From assembly GCA_964451365.1 (NCBI GenBank), contig CAYVIB010000005.1:62001-126000 (forward strand): DNA of 64,000 bases. Reading direction: 5' to 3'. Shown here piece after piece: positions 52,754-61,945 of the stretch (within the stretch, counting starts at the first letter, position 1; each line of letters opens with the position of its first letter). A program made the position numbers and the translations under genes. Below the pieces are notes generated by a model. The model had not been told where the DNA came from and did no database searches. It worked only from the letters and a program-made list of their open reading frames with translations. The stretch is from CAYVIB01 sp964451365. Its GTDB lineage: Bacteria; Pseudomonadota; Gammaproteobacteria; Pseudomonadales; Cellvibrionaceae.

Positions 52754-54394
52754 GTGAGCACACCTTTGAATATTGATTTGTCAGTTTATGGAATTAAAAA
52801 CACCGCCGAAATTATTCATAACCCCGGTTATGATAGGTTGTACGAGGAGGAAACCAAGTTGGAGCTGACAGGCTATGCCAAGGGCGTTGTCTGCAACCAG
52901 GGAGCGGTTGCGGTCAGCACTGGTGAGTTCACCGGGCGTTCTCCTAAGGACAAATATATCGTTCTCGATAACATTACCAAGGATACCGTCTGGTGGAACA
53001 CCCCGCAGTGCCCCAACGACAACAAACCGATGTCGCCGGCAATCTGGAGCGAATTAAAAACGTTGGTCTGCAATGCGTTGTCCCACCAACCCCTGTATGT
53101 TATCGACACCTTTTGTGGCGCGAATCCGTCTTCCAGGCTTAAGGTTCGTTTTATTGTCGAAGTGGCCTGGCAGGCGCATTTTGTCAAAAACATGTTTATT
53201 CGGCCAACCGAGGAAGAGCTTCACGATTATGGCGAGCCGGATTTCGTGGTAATCAACGGTTCGCGGGTCACCAATCCCAAATGGCACGAACACGGCCTGA
53301 ATTCGGAAGTGTTTGTCGCGTTCAACCTGACGGAAAAAATGCAGATTATCGGCGGCACCTGGTACGGCGGGGAAATGAAGAAAGGGATTTTCTCCATGAT
53401 GAATTACTACCTACCGCAAAAAAATATTGCCTCCATGCACTGTTCCGCCAACCAGGGAAAACATGGTGATGTGGCGATTTTTTTTGGCCTGTCGGGAACG
53501 GGCAAAACCACTTTGTCCACCGACCCCAAACGAAAACTGATCGGCGATGATGAGCACGGCTGGGACGATGACGGCGTGTTTAACTTTGAAGGCGGCTGCT
53601 ATGCCAAGACAATCGATCTGGACCCGGACAGCGAGCCGGATATCCACAACGCAATACGGCGGAATGCCTTACTGGAGAATGTAACCGTGTTGGACAATGG
53701 CAGCGTCGATTATTCGGACCGCTCCATCACGGAAAATACCCGCGTCTCCTATCCGATTGATCACATCGAAAATATCGTCAGGCCGGTATCGAAAGGCGGA
53801 CATCCGGAAAAAATTATCTTTTTAACCGCCGATGCCTTTGGTGTTTTTCCCGCCGTTTCCAAACTCAGTACCGAGCAGGCGAAGTATTATTTCCTTTCTG
53901 GCTTTACCGCAAAAGTTGCCGGAACTGAGCGGGGCGTTACCAAACCGACGCCGACATTTTCCGCCTGTTTCGGCAAGGCATTTTTGAGCCTGCATCCATT
54001 GAAGTATGCCGAAGTGCTGTCCCATCGAATGGAACAATCGGGTGCGCGGGTATATCTGGTTAACACCGGTTGGAACGGCGAGGGAAAAAGAATTTCCATC
54101 AAAAATACAAGGCTGATTATCGACGCTATTCTGGACGGTTCCATTGAGCAGGTTGAAACGGAGTTAGTTCCTATTTTCAACCTTGAAATACCACGAGAGT
54201 TACATGGCATTCCACAATCTTTTCTCGACCCCCGCACCAGTTACGGGAACGAAGCGGAGTGGTATCGCAAGGCGCACGATCTTGCCCGGCAATTTATCGA
54301 GCATTTTGCCGACTACGACAATTATCCGGAAGGTAAACGATTAGCCAAGGCAGGGCCGCAAGAGTTGGCCAATGAAAAAATAGCCAACTACTAA
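52754..54394 (+). CDS. pckA: Phosphoenolpyruvate carboxykinase (ATP)
   Basis: 546 residues. The kinase loop GLSGTGKTTLS (about 249-259), TGRSPKDKY, GTWYGGEMKKGIF and LIGDDEHGWDDDGVFNFEGG are typical of the ATP-type enzyme. It turns oxaloacetate into phosphoenolpyruvate, the gluconeogenic exit from C4 acids. Starts with GTG at 52754 after a strong GGGAGGA. Being 27 bases behind aceA, it probably shares that transcript. An inverted pair, GGCGGGT 54413-54419 and ACCCGCC 54447-54453, follows its stop without a T-run. Confidence 0.97.
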   Translation: MSTPLNIDLSVYGIKNTAEIIHNPGYDRLYEEETKLELTGYAKGVVCNQGAVAVSTGEFTGRSPKDKYIVLDNITKDTVWWNTPQCPNDNKPMSPAIWSELKTLVCNALSHQPLYVIDTFCGANPSSRLKVRFIVEVAWQAHFVKNMFIRPTEEELHDYGEPDFVVINGSRVTNPKWHEHGLNSEVFVAFNLTEKMQIIGGTWYGGEMKKGIFSMMNYYLPQKNIASMHCSANQGKHGDVAIFFGLSGTGKTTLSTDPKRKLIGDDEHGWDDDGVFNFEGGCYAKTIDLDPDSEPDIHNAIRRNALLENVTVLDNGSVDYSDRSITENTRVSYPIDHIENIVRPVSKGGHPEKIIFLTADAFGVFPAVSKLSTEQAKYYFLSGFTAKVAGTERGVTKPTPTFSACFGKAFLSLHPLKYAEVLSHRMEQSGARVYLVNTGWNGEGKRISIKNTRLIIDAILDGSIEQVETELVPIFNLEIPRELHGIPQSFLDPRTSYGNEAEWYRKAHDLARQFIEHFADYDNYPEGKRLAKAGPQELANEKIANY

Positions 54395-54488
54395 GCCATT
54401 TTCTAACGGTAGGGCGGGTAAGCGATGGTCCGACACTTCGGGCGCCACCCGCCACCTTCAAAATCACAATCACAGGTTGGAAATCCAG

Positions 54489-54698
54489 CTACTGTTGGTC
54501 GTCATCCGACCAGACATCATCTTCATTGCTTTCCCCTTCAATTTCCTCGCCCTTTATTCGATGATTTTCAGCGGCCCAATCGCCAAAATCAATCATCTTG
54601 CAGCGCTGGCTGCAGAAGGGGCGGTAGGGGAAATCCTTGGTCATCAGGACTTCGGTTTTGCATGTGGGGCACCGGACGGCGAGGGTTTTTATTGTCAT
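54489..54698 (-). CDS. yacG: DNA gyrase inhibitor YacG
   Basis: 69 residues. A small zinc protein with CPTC near the start and PFCSQRCKMIDFGDWAAE, the characteristic four-Cys finger and following helix. The tail is acidic (EEIEGESNEDDVWSDDD). In E. coli it binds GyrB and blocks DNA binding. Overlaps coaE by four bases and ends the pilB-pilC-pilD-coaE-yacG minus-strand run, the Pseudomonas order. Confidence 0.94.
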   Translation of the reverse strand: MTIKTLAVRCPTCKTEVLMTKDFPYRPFCSQRCKMIDFGDWAAENHRIKGEEIEGESNEDDVWSDDDQQ

Positions 54699-55303
54699 GG
54701 TTCCTGTTTTTTTGACGCTAGGTTTAGATAAATTGTATGCAGTTTTTTCACCTGCTTTTTTGTATCGTCGAGAGAGCCAGTATTGTCGATAATGTCGGTG
54801 GCTTTTTGCAGGCGTATTTTACGTTTAATTTGAGATTGAATAATATTATTCACACTCTCTTCGGAGGTTCTATCCCGCAATACAGTTCGTTCAATTTGAC
54901 TGGCCTCTGGAATATCCACCACCAGCACCCTGTCCGTTATCTGATCCAACCCCGCCTCAAGCAATAGCGGAGCTGAAACTATTGTATAGGAAGACTTTGA
55001 ATTTTCTATTTCCTCCAGAATCTGCTTTTTCACTTCCGGATGAAGCAGATTTTCCAGCCATTTTTTTGCATTCGGGTCGGAAAAAATAATATCGCGCAAT
55101 TTTCTGCGATCAAGGTTACCATCTTCCAGCACTAGATGTTGTCCAAAACGTTTTGTAATTGCCGTGAGGGATTTACTGCCGGGGCTTACAAGATCTCGCG
55201 CTATCACATCGGCATCAATAACTTTGACACCGAGCTCGGAAAATAAGTTCGTAACAGTTGATTTACCTGAACCAATACCGCCGGTAACGCCTACGACAAA
55301 CAT
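54695..55303 (-). CDS. coaE: Dephospho-CoA kinase
   Basis: 202 residues. P-loop VTGGIGSGKSTVTNLF (about 6-21), DADVIARDLV, HPEVKKQI and VSAPLLLEAG are family blocks. It phosphorylates dephospho-CoA, the last step to coenzyme A. It starts five bases after pilD and overlaps yacG. Confidence 0.97.
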   Translation of the reverse strand: MFVVGVTGGIGSGKSTVTNLFSELGVKVIDADVIARDLVSPGSKSLTAITKRFGQHLVLEDGNLDRRKLRDIIFSDPNAKKWLENLLHPEVKKQILEEIENSKSSYTIVSAPLLLEAGLDQITDRVLVVDIPEASQIERTVLRDRTSEESVNNIIQSQIKRKIRLQKATDIIDNTGSLDDTKKQVKKLHTIYLNLASKKQEP

Positions 55304-55308
55304 ATGCG

Positions 55309-56172
55309 TTATATTCCGGAATATTGAAAATAGAGCAGCTTAAGCTGGTCGCCCCAGTAAAAGGTTACCCAACCTGCCGCGGCAAGGTAGGGCCCAAAAG
55401 GAATAGGATTACTGCGGTTTTGTTTTGTGGCCGTTAAAATAATAATTCCCAGCACGGCACCGACAAACGCGGAAAGAATAATAATTAACGGCAGCTGCTG
55501 CCAGCCCATCCAGGCTCCCAGCGCCGCCAGCAGTTTAAAATCGCCGAACCCCATGCCTTCCTTGCCAGTAGCCAGTTTGAATACCCAGTAAACACTCCAC
55601 AGCGAAAGATATCCGGCAGCGGCGCCGATGACAGCGCTTTGCAAATCGGTAAAAACACCAAAGCTATTTGCCAGCAGTCCCAGCCAAAGCAAAGGCAGCG
55701 TTATATTGTCCGGCAAAATTTTGTGGTCCGCGTCGATAAGCGTGAGGGTAATAAGCGACCACGTAAATATCAGTACCAGTGCATATTCAATAGAAAAGCC
55801 AAAGCGGTATGCGGTAAACGCCGAAGCCAGGCCGGTAAGCAGCTCAACAAAGGGATAACGTAAAGAAATTGTCGTTTTACAGGAAGCGCACTTGCCTTTG
55901 AGAAATATGTAGCTCAAGACGGGAATATTCTGCCAGGGCTTTACCGGAGCTTTGCATTTCGGGCAGTGGGACGCAGGGAAAGCAATATTGAATTTTTCCG
56001 GAGGTGAATCGCCCTTCAGCTCCAGGAAAGATTTGCATTCCCGCTTCCACTCGGCAAAAAGCCAGAGAGGGAGGCGGTAAGCGACCACGTTAAGGAAGCT
56101 ACCGACAATCAATCCCAGCAGGCCGGAAAATAGAATAATGTAGGCAATATAGAGGTCAATGGCAGATGTCAA
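55309..56172 (-). CDS. pilD: Prepilin leader peptidase/N-methyltransferase
   Basis: 287 residues with about seven TM helices. GSFLNVVAYRLP at the N-terminus, the zinc pair CPKC...CASC (about 72-97), the two catalytic Asp in TLIDADHKILPD and GFGDFKLLAALGAW are all present. PilD cleaves pilin leaders and methylates the new N-terminal Phe. The only suitable start is a TTG at 56172, 16 bases after pilC; no Met codon lies between it and the first TM helix, and upstream stop codons block other choices. Confidence 0.95.
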   Translation of the reverse strand: MTSAIDLYIAYIILFSGLLGLIVGSFLNVVAYRLPLWLFAEWKRECKSFLELKGDSPPEKFNIAFPASHCPKCKAPVKPWQNIPVLSYIFLKGKCASCKTTISLRYPFVELLTGLASAFTAYRFGFSIEYALVLIFTWSLITLTLIDADHKILPDNITLPLLWLGLLANSFGVFTDLQSAVIGAAAGYLSLWSVYWVFKLATGKEGMGFGDFKLLAALGAWMGWQQLPLIIILSAFVGAVLGIIILTATKQNRSNPIPFGPYLAAAGWVTFYWGDQLKLLYFQYSGI

Positions 56173-56188
56173 AGTAATATATGCCGCG

Positions 56189-57406
56189 CTAAATAACTTT
56201 ACCGATGTTGAATATTGGCAGATACATCGCGACCATTAAGCCACCGACTAACACACCTAGAACGGACATTATCATAGGCTCAAGTAATGCGGTCAGGCTA
56301 TCTACAAGGTTATCTACTGCTTCTTCATAGTACAAAGCGACCTTTTCAAGCATTGTATCCAGCGCGCCCGATTCCTCTCCGATCGCAGTCATTTGTACCA
56401 GCAGAGGAGGGAACATTTTAGTGTGGTTAAGAGCAGCATTTAGCTGTGTGCCGGTGGATACTTCATCTCTTACTTTAAGCACCGCAGCTTCATATGGTGC
56501 GTTCCCAGTAGCCCCGGCTACAGATTCGAGTGCGTCAATCAAGGGAACGCCTGCGGCAAACGTAGTAGAAAGTGTTCTGCCAAATCTTGCCATGATGGAT
56601 TGATAAATGATGTTGCCGATAATCGGAATGCGTAGTGAGAACTTGTCCACTGTGTAAGAAAAGGCTTTGCTTTTTTCACAAGCTTTTTTAAAACCCATAA
56701 CACCAAAGATTATCGCCGCCATGATAATAAACCAGTACTGTTGAGCCAGTTCTGACAAATGAAGAACAAAAAGAGTGAATGCCGGTAGATCAGCACCAAA
56801 GGAACTAAAAGTTTCTGCGAACTGTGGAACAACCTTTACGAGAAGGATCCCTGTTACCACAATTGCAACCACAACAACTGCGATCGGATAAGTTAATGCT
56901 TTCTTGATCTTGGCTTTTAGCTGCTCCGTTTTTTCCTTGTAAGTAGCAATACGATCAAGCATGGTTTCCAGGGCACCTGACTGTTCGCCCGATTCCACCA
57001 GATTGCAGAACAGGTCATCAAAGTACTTTGGGTGCTTTCTTAATGACGGAGCAAAACCGGTTCCAGATGCCACATCTTCGCGAATTGTTCTTACCAACGC
57101 CGCCAGTCCGGCGTTTTCCGACCCGTCAGCCACGATATCGAAACTTTGCACCAGGGGTACGCCAGCTTTCATCATTGTGGCCATCTGGCGTGTGAACATC
57201 GCTATATCCAGAGGCTTGATCTTTTTGTTGCCGCCCCCAAACATCGGCTTTGACTTTTTACGAACGGATTGCGCCCGAATGCCCTGTTTGATTAGTTGGG
57301 CTTTCGCCAAGGCAGAGCTGCCGCTGGAGACTTCACCAGAGACTTTGTTGCCTTTCTTATCTACGCCTTTGTAGACAAATACTTCACTTGTTGTTGCAGT
57401 TGCCAT
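56189..57406 (-). CDS. pilC: Type IV pilus inner-membrane platform protein PilC
   Basis: 405 residues. Two GspF/PilC domains (about 70-195 and 272-395), each with the FTRQMATMMKAGVPLVQSFD- or FGRTLSTTFAAGVPLIDALE-type motif, three TM helices, and ESGALDTMLEKVA near the end. PilC links the cytoplasmic motor to the growing pilus. Four bases separate it from pilB. Confidence 0.96.
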   Translation of the reverse strand: MATATTSEVFVYKGVDKKGNKVSGEVSSGSSALAKAQLIKQGIRAQSVRKKSKPMFGGGNKKIKPLDIAMFTRQMATMMKAGVPLVQSFDIVADGSENAGLAALVRTIREDVASGTGFAPSLRKHPKYFDDLFCNLVESGEQSGALETMLDRIATYKEKTEQLKAKIKKALTYPIAVVVVAIVVTGILLVKVVPQFAETFSSFGADLPAFTLFVLHLSELAQQYWFIIMAAIIFGVMGFKKACEKSKAFSYTVDKFSLRIPIIGNIIYQSIMARFGRTLSTTFAAGVPLIDALESVAGATGNAPYEAAVLKVRDEVSTGTQLNAALNHTKMFPPLLVQMTAIGEESGALDTMLEKVALYYEEAVDNLVDSLTALLEPMIMSVLGVLVGGLMVAMYLPIFNIGKVI

Positions 57407-57410
57407 TTAC

Positions 57411-59138
57411 CTAATCCTTCGTTACGCGATTAGCTTCTTCAAGACTAGTGACGCCCATCGCTGCTTTTCTTAACGCGGAGGTTCGCAGATCATTAAAACC
57501 GGCTGCTTTGGCGGCGTCGGCGATTTCAATGGAATTTCCCCCATTCATTATAATTCTTGAAATTTCGGGAGTGATGCGAACAACTTCATAAATACCGACC
57601 CGGCCCTTGTAGCCATCGTTACACTGGTTACACCCAACGGGGTGGAACAGTGTCATCTCACTTTTTGGTATTCCAATATCGTTGAACCCTTCTTCCGCCA
57701 GTACCGTTTCTGGAATATCGTCCGCTGGCTTTTTACAGTAGGGGCACAGACGCCTTGCGAGCCGCTGGGCGATAATGATACTCACCGTTGTTGCCACATT
57801 GAAGGTGGGAACGCCCATGTTCAACAAGCGGGTCAGGGTTTCAGGGGCGCTGTTAGTATGAAGTGTAGACAGTACCAAGTGACCAGTTTGGGCGGCCTTA
57901 ATAGCTATTTCCGCCGTTTCCAGATCGCGAATTTCCCCCACCATTACGATGTCCGGGTCCTGGCGAAGAAAGGATCTGAGGGCTTCGGCGAACCCCAACC
58001 CGACTTTATTGTTCACATTTACCTGATTGATGCCTTCGAGGTTAATTTCAACAGGGTCCTCGGCAGTGGATATGTTTCGCTCGGTGGTATTGAGAATGTT
58101 TAAACCCGTGTAAAGGGAAACTGTTTTACCGGACCCTGTCGGCCCCGTTACCAAAATCATCCCCTGTGGTTGAGCCAAGGCATCCAGATAGAGCTTTTTC
58201 TGGATATCCTCATATCCTAATGCATCAATGCCGAGCTTGGCGCTGGATGGATCGAGGATCCTTAGTACGATCTTTTCTCCGAACAGGGTCGGTAGGGTAT
58301 TCACCCGAAAGTCGATGGCGCGGTTTTTGGATATCTTCATCTTAATGCGGCCATCCTGAGGGATACGGCGTTCGGAAATATCCATCTGCGACATGACTTT
58401 AAGCCGAGCTGCGAGGCGGATGGCCAGGTTAACTGGAGGTTTTGCGATTTCCTTGAGGATGCCATCCGTGCGAAAACGAACTCGGTATACTTTTTCATAT
58501 GGTTCGAAGTGAATATCCGATGCACCGATTTTTATAGCATCCAGCAGCACCTTGTTTACAAATCTGACTATTGGCGCTTCGTCTACATCCGAAGTGTCTT
58601 CCTTTTTGTTGGAACCATCTTCTTCAACAGCTTGAATATCCAGGTCATCGAGCGCATCTTCATCCAGATCACCCAGCGCATCGCCGATGGACTCTTCCGC
58701 GGCGCTCAAAAAGGCTTCTATGGCGGCGTTAAGTTTGTCTGCTTCCGCCAGCAAGGCTTCTGTATTCAGGCCGGTGTTAAACTTAATTTCATCGAGGGCA
58801 TGAAGGTTTGTTGGATCAGAAACGGCAACAAATAAGCGGTTACCTCGACGAAAAAGAGGAAGGGCGCGGTGTTTTGTGATCAATTTTTGATCTACAACGC
58901 CTTTGGGATAAGTCTCTTTGGTAACAGCACTGATATCAACAAGGGGTGTACCAAATTCATCGGCTGCCGCGTTGGCGATGTCAAGCGCGCTTAGAGAGTA
59001 GTTGTTAACCAGATAAAAAGGAAGAGGGATTCTTTCCTTATTGGAAATTTCAATTGCTTTACGGGCGTCTTCTTCCTTAAGAAGTTCATCTTTTACCAGG
59101 CGCCTGGCCAGGCCACTGAGAATAACAGGTTTGTTCAT
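57411..59138 (-). CDS. pilB: Type IV pilus assembly ATPase PilB
   Basis: 575 residues. N-terminal MshEN-like domain (about 1-145), N2 domain, and C-terminal ATPase with Walker A GPTGSGKT (about 330), Asp box/Walker B IVMVGEIRDLETAEI, His box TLHTNSAPETLTRLLNMG, and a zinc-binding CPYC...CNQC. It powers pilus extension. The MshEN-type region can bind cyclic-di-GMP in some family members; I cannot judge this here. First gene of the minus-strand run, divergent from pilA. Confidence 0.96.
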   Translation of the reverse strand: MNKPVILSGLARRLVKDELLKEEDARKAIEISNKERIPLPFYLVNNYSLSALDIANAAADEFGTPLVDISAVTKETYPKGVVDQKLITKHRALPLFRRGNRLFVAVSDPTNLHALDEIKFNTGLNTEALLAEADKLNAAIEAFLSAAEESIGDALGDLDEDALDDLDIQAVEEDGSNKKEDTSDVDEAPIVRFVNKVLLDAIKIGASDIHFEPYEKVYRVRFRTDGILKEIAKPPVNLAIRLAARLKVMSQMDISERRIPQDGRIKMKISKNRAIDFRVNTLPTLFGEKIVLRILDPSSAKLGIDALGYEDIQKKLYLDALAQPQGMILVTGPTGSGKTVSLYTGLNILNTTERNISTAEDPVEINLEGINQVNVNNKVGLGFAEALRSFLRQDPDIVMVGEIRDLETAEIAIKAAQTGHLVLSTLHTNSAPETLTRLLNMGVPTFNVATTVSIIIAQRLARRLCPYCKKPADDIPETVLAEEGFNDIGIPKSEMTLFHPVGCNQCNDGYKGRVGIYEVVRITPEISRIIMNGGNSIEIADAAKAAGFNDLRTSALRKAAMGVTSLEEANRVTKD

Positions 59139-59536
59139 ATTGTTAGTTCATCGGATACTAGCGAAGCCTGCGACTCTAGTGGATGGGTATCGCATATAGC
59201 TCAAGGGACAAGTTAACTAAATCTAATACAACTTTACCATTTCTGCGAGAAACCGCCAGTAACTCCATGTATTTTTTAATGTTTTGCGACGTCAGCCTGC
59301 TTTTCCCGGTGCCGTCGGTTCGGTCCAAGCGGAGCAAAAATCGTCAGTCATTCGACGATTTTTGTCACGTGTAGATTTCCGGTCTTTTGGCCGGTCAACG
59401 GTTACATGTTTTGTAACTTATTGATATTTAATAATAAAAATTTACACTTAGTAAGAAAGTATGAGCTGGCACCAAATTTGAATTACAAGTCTGGAATTTC
59501 TGTTTTCCTTTCGTTTTCCCTCGAGGAGTCATAAAA
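59139..59536. other. pilB-pilA divergent intergenic region
   Basis: 398 bases without a gene. A strong inverted pair lies at 59335-59345 (CAAAAATCGTC) and 59354-59364 (GACGATTTTTG), eight-base loop. The right part carries a sigma-54-like promoter at 59467-59481 and the pilA leader with CGAGGAG eight bases before its ATG. A PilR site is expected upstream but I cannot place it. Confidence 0.6.
59467..59481 (+). promoter_or_regulatory. Sigma-54-like promoter of pilA
   Basis: TGGCAC (59467-59472), five bases, then TTGA. It matches the -24/-12 shape TGGCACN5TTGC except for A as the final -12 base. pilA genes are classically sigma-54/PilR dependent. The predicted start leaves about a 45-base leader. 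Confidence 0.65.
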
Positions 59537-60055
59537 ATGAAGTACCAAACAAATCAAACAGGCTTTACCTTAATTGAATTGATGATCGTTGTCGCGATTA
59601 TCGGTATTTTGGCGGCGGTCGCTTTACCCGCATATCAAGACTACACCATTCGTACCAAAGTGACTGAAGGCTTGGGTTTGGCGGCATCCGCAAAAATCGC
59701 AGTCGCTGAAGGGTTTCAGGCGAACGATCTTACTGGCATGAACGCGGCTGCGGCAGACTGGACGGCAAATTTTACGGCGACAAAATATGTTGACAGTATA
59801 GGGATTACTGCAGATACAGGTGTAATTACAATCACCTATTCTGACGACCCAGATGCGCTTCCGCAGTTGGCAGGCGCTGACGTGATTACTTTAACTCCTT
59901 ATGTGGGCGGCGCTGAGCTTGTGACCGGTGCAGCGGGTAACGTTGATTGGGCGTGCACTGGCGCTTCATCTGTGACGGCTGCAGCGAACTTTGGTGCTGC
60001 GCCATCAACTATCGGAAGTGTGCCAGCTCGTTACGCACCTTCTCAATGTAAATAA
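59537..60055 (+). CDS. pilA: Type IV major pilin PilA
   Basis: 172 residues. A short leader MKYQTNQTG is followed by the N-methylated Phe segment FTLIELMIVVAIIGILAAVA with Glu5, then the usual ALPAYQDYTIRTKV. PilD cleaves after the Gly. The globular part is Ala/Thr-rich, with a Cys pair near the C-terminus (WACTG and PSQCK) forming the likely D-loop disulfide. Only one pilin gene is present. It has its own promoter and terminator, so is a single-gene unit. Confidence 0.96.
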   Translation: MKYQTNQTGFTLIELMIVVAIIGILAAVALPAYQDYTIRTKVTEGLGLAASAKIAVAEGFQANDLTGMNAAAADWTANFTATKYVDSIGITADTGVITITYSDDPDALPQLAGADVITLTPYVGGAELVTGAAGNVDWACTGASSVTAAANFGAAPSTIGSVPARYAPSQCK

Positions 60056-60080
60056 AATTCTTCTCTGTGTAGTTTCATGA

Positions 60081-60113
60081 AAGCTTCGAAGACAACTTCG
60101 AAGCTTTTTTTTT
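60081..60113 (+). terminator. Intrinsic terminator of pilA
   Basis: Perfect 11-base stem AAGCTTCGAAG (60081-60091) and CTTCGAAGCTT (60096-60106), four-base loop, and a run of nine T overlapping the stem end. Confidence 0.92.
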
Positions 60114-60175
60114 AAAAATCTCTTTTGGCGGTGGCATCGGTTGGCCGAGGCCATGCGCTGAAATACCTCCTGCTG

Positions 60176-60886
60176 TTACCTTAGAATCTGCAGTAAAGAT
60201 CCAGTTTTTGTATCGACGGCGACATTGTAAATTCCGTATCTGGAAACCAGAAGAAAGACTCTAATGTTGTGTTGGTTTTGGGGTATTTTTGAGGTGTCTA
60301 TTCCACGTTCTATCGCTTCATTTAATGACCACCCCTCGGTCTTCAGGCGATTTATATGATCCTCATAATTCCGGTACAGCTCTGTTGCTAAACGCAGGTC
60401 TTTATTCATCCTTATTTTTCTGACTTCCTCTGCTCGTTTTGTTTTATCCAGAGGGAGGTCTAATGCAATAAGTGCGGGCCATCTATCGTTTAAATGATCA
60501 ATATCACCAATGTCAATGTCGTATGCCTCAAATTGTGCAGCGGTAATGGTGTAGTATATGTTGTCCGCATAAATGACAGCTATCGGACGATACTGGGCAA
60601 CAATGTAAATCCCCCCAGCAAAACATAGTGCTTGAAAGATGCCAATAACGGCAAGGTCCCGGCGCAGCTCTCTCTTTTGTATGTTATAAACGATGAGAGT
60701 TAGTAGAGGGCCGATGATGATGTCTACTCCTGCTATCAGTTTTAGACCTTCGAGACCTCCCTCAGTAAAAAACAAAACTCCGGGATACCATAATTGTCTG
60801 ATAGTAAACGCTAGCAACAAAAATGCTATCGCACTTCCAGTCAAATGGATTGCAAATGCGGTCCATCTATTGTTGGGACGTAACAT
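60176..60886 (-). CDS. TfpX/TfpZ-type pilin accessory membrane protein
   Basis: 236 residues. TM helices at about 12-34, 42-66 and 78-98 come before a soluble, probably periplasmic domain. The pattern RWTAFAIHLTGSAIAF...LWYPGVLFF, then GVDIIIGPLLTLIVYN, and a C-terminal VSRYGIYNVAVDTKTG matches the TfpX/TfpZ family. In Pseudomonas these neighbour pilA and influence how much pilus reaches the surface. It is convergent with pilA and AT-richer than pilB/pilC. Confidence 0.82.
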   Translation of the reverse strand: MLRPNNRWTAFAIHLTGSAIAFLLLAFTIRQLWYPGVLFFTEGGLEGLKLIAGVDIIIGPLLTLIVYNIQKRELRRDLAVIGIFQALCFAGGIYIVAQYRPIAVIYADNIYYTITAAQFEAYDIDIGDIDHLNDRWPALIALDLPLDKTKRAEEVRKIRMNKDLRLATELYRNYEDHINRLKTEGWSLNEAIERGIDTSKIPQNQHNIRVFLLVSRYGIYNVAVDTKTGSLLQILR

Positions 60887-61078
60887 TCATAAACCTCTAT
60901 TTCATTTTGTTATCGTTGTTAGGACCCATCAACAAGCACAATGCCCGATGACAGGAAGCGCTCCCGAATAAATGAAGCATCGAATAATGCGGCACTTTGG
61001 TAGATGAATTTCCAGCCATCTGTTTAGGTTTGTGATGGATATTGTATGAACTTTATTTTATTTGCGAACTTTGAGTTT

Positions 61079-61924
61079 TCAGTTTTTTAATTGCATGGAC
61101 AAATCCACCACAGTGACATTTTTGGTTATATCTCCTACAGAAATGAGATTGATTCCTTTCGGAGAAAACTTTTGTAGCGTCTCTGCGCTAATGTTGCCCG
61201 ATATTTCGAGTAGACGACGACCGCGTACATATTCAACGGCGGTGATTATTTCTGTGTGGTTAAAATTGTCCAACATTATTACGTCAGCTCCTGCATCAAT
61301 CGCTTGCCGCAACTGGTCCAGGCTCTCAACCTCCACCTCGACTAATTTCCCTGGTCCGATCTCCCGAGCCCTGGCAACCGCCGCCGCAATGTCACCACAT
61401 GCGGCTATATGATTTTCCTTAATTAAAAACGCATCAAAAAGTCCAATCCGATGATTGTGACAACCACCGATATTGACTGCATATTTCTGAGCTGTGCGTA
61501 ACCCCGGAATGGTTTTTCGTGTATCCAGAATTTTTATTTCGGTGCCCTCTACCAGTTTTGCATATTGCCTGGCGCGGGTGGCAGTGCCGCTTAGCGCCTG
61601 AAGAAAATTCAGTGCGGTGCGTTCACCGGTCAACAAGGTGCGGGTATTGCCTTTGACGGTAACGAGTTTAGTGTTTGCTTCCACAAAATCCCCGTCGCTA
61701 ACGTGCCAACGGATTTCGTCTACGCCACCGAGTTGCTCAAACGTTTCATTAAACCAAGCTACGCCGCATACCACACAATCTTCCCGGGTAATAACTTCTG
61801 CTACGTTGGACTGATCCTCGGGAATTAGCATAGCAGTAACATCACCACTACCAATATCTTCTTCCAGCGCTATTCGTACAGTGCGAGTAATATCCTGCCG
61901 GATATCGTCAAGGGAAATATTCAT
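61079..61924 (-). CDS. nadC: Nicotinate-nucleotide pyrophosphorylase (carboxylating)
   Basis: 281 residues. It converts quinolinate and PRPP to nicotinate mononucleotide for NAD. RTLLTGERTALNFLQALSGTAT, LDTRKTIPGLRTAQKYAVNIGGCHNHRIGLFDAFLIKENH and MLDNFNH are the standard substrate-site blocks. Length is normal. Its position next to the pil genes repeats the Pseudomonas order. The protease gene lies 21 bases upstream. Confidence 0.97.
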   Translation of the reverse strand: MNISLDDIRQDITRTVRIALEEDIGSGDVTAMLIPEDQSNVAEVITREDCVVCGVAWFNETFEQLGGVDEIRWHVSDGDFVEANTKLVTVKGNTRTLLTGERTALNFLQALSGTATRARQYAKLVEGTEIKILDTRKTIPGLRTAQKYAVNIGGCHNHRIGLFDAFLIKENHIAACGDIAAAVARAREIGPGKLVEVEVESLDQLRQAIDAGADVIMLDNFNHTEIITAVEYVRGRRLLEISGNISAETLQKFSPKGINLISVGDITKNVTVVDLSMQLKN

Positions 61925-61945
61925 TCAAACCTGCCTGTAATTGAT

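Noticed and set aside
54411..54453. Terminator between pckA and yacG
   Set aside because: The 7-base inverted pair has a 27-base loop and no T-run, so I note it only as an inverted pair.
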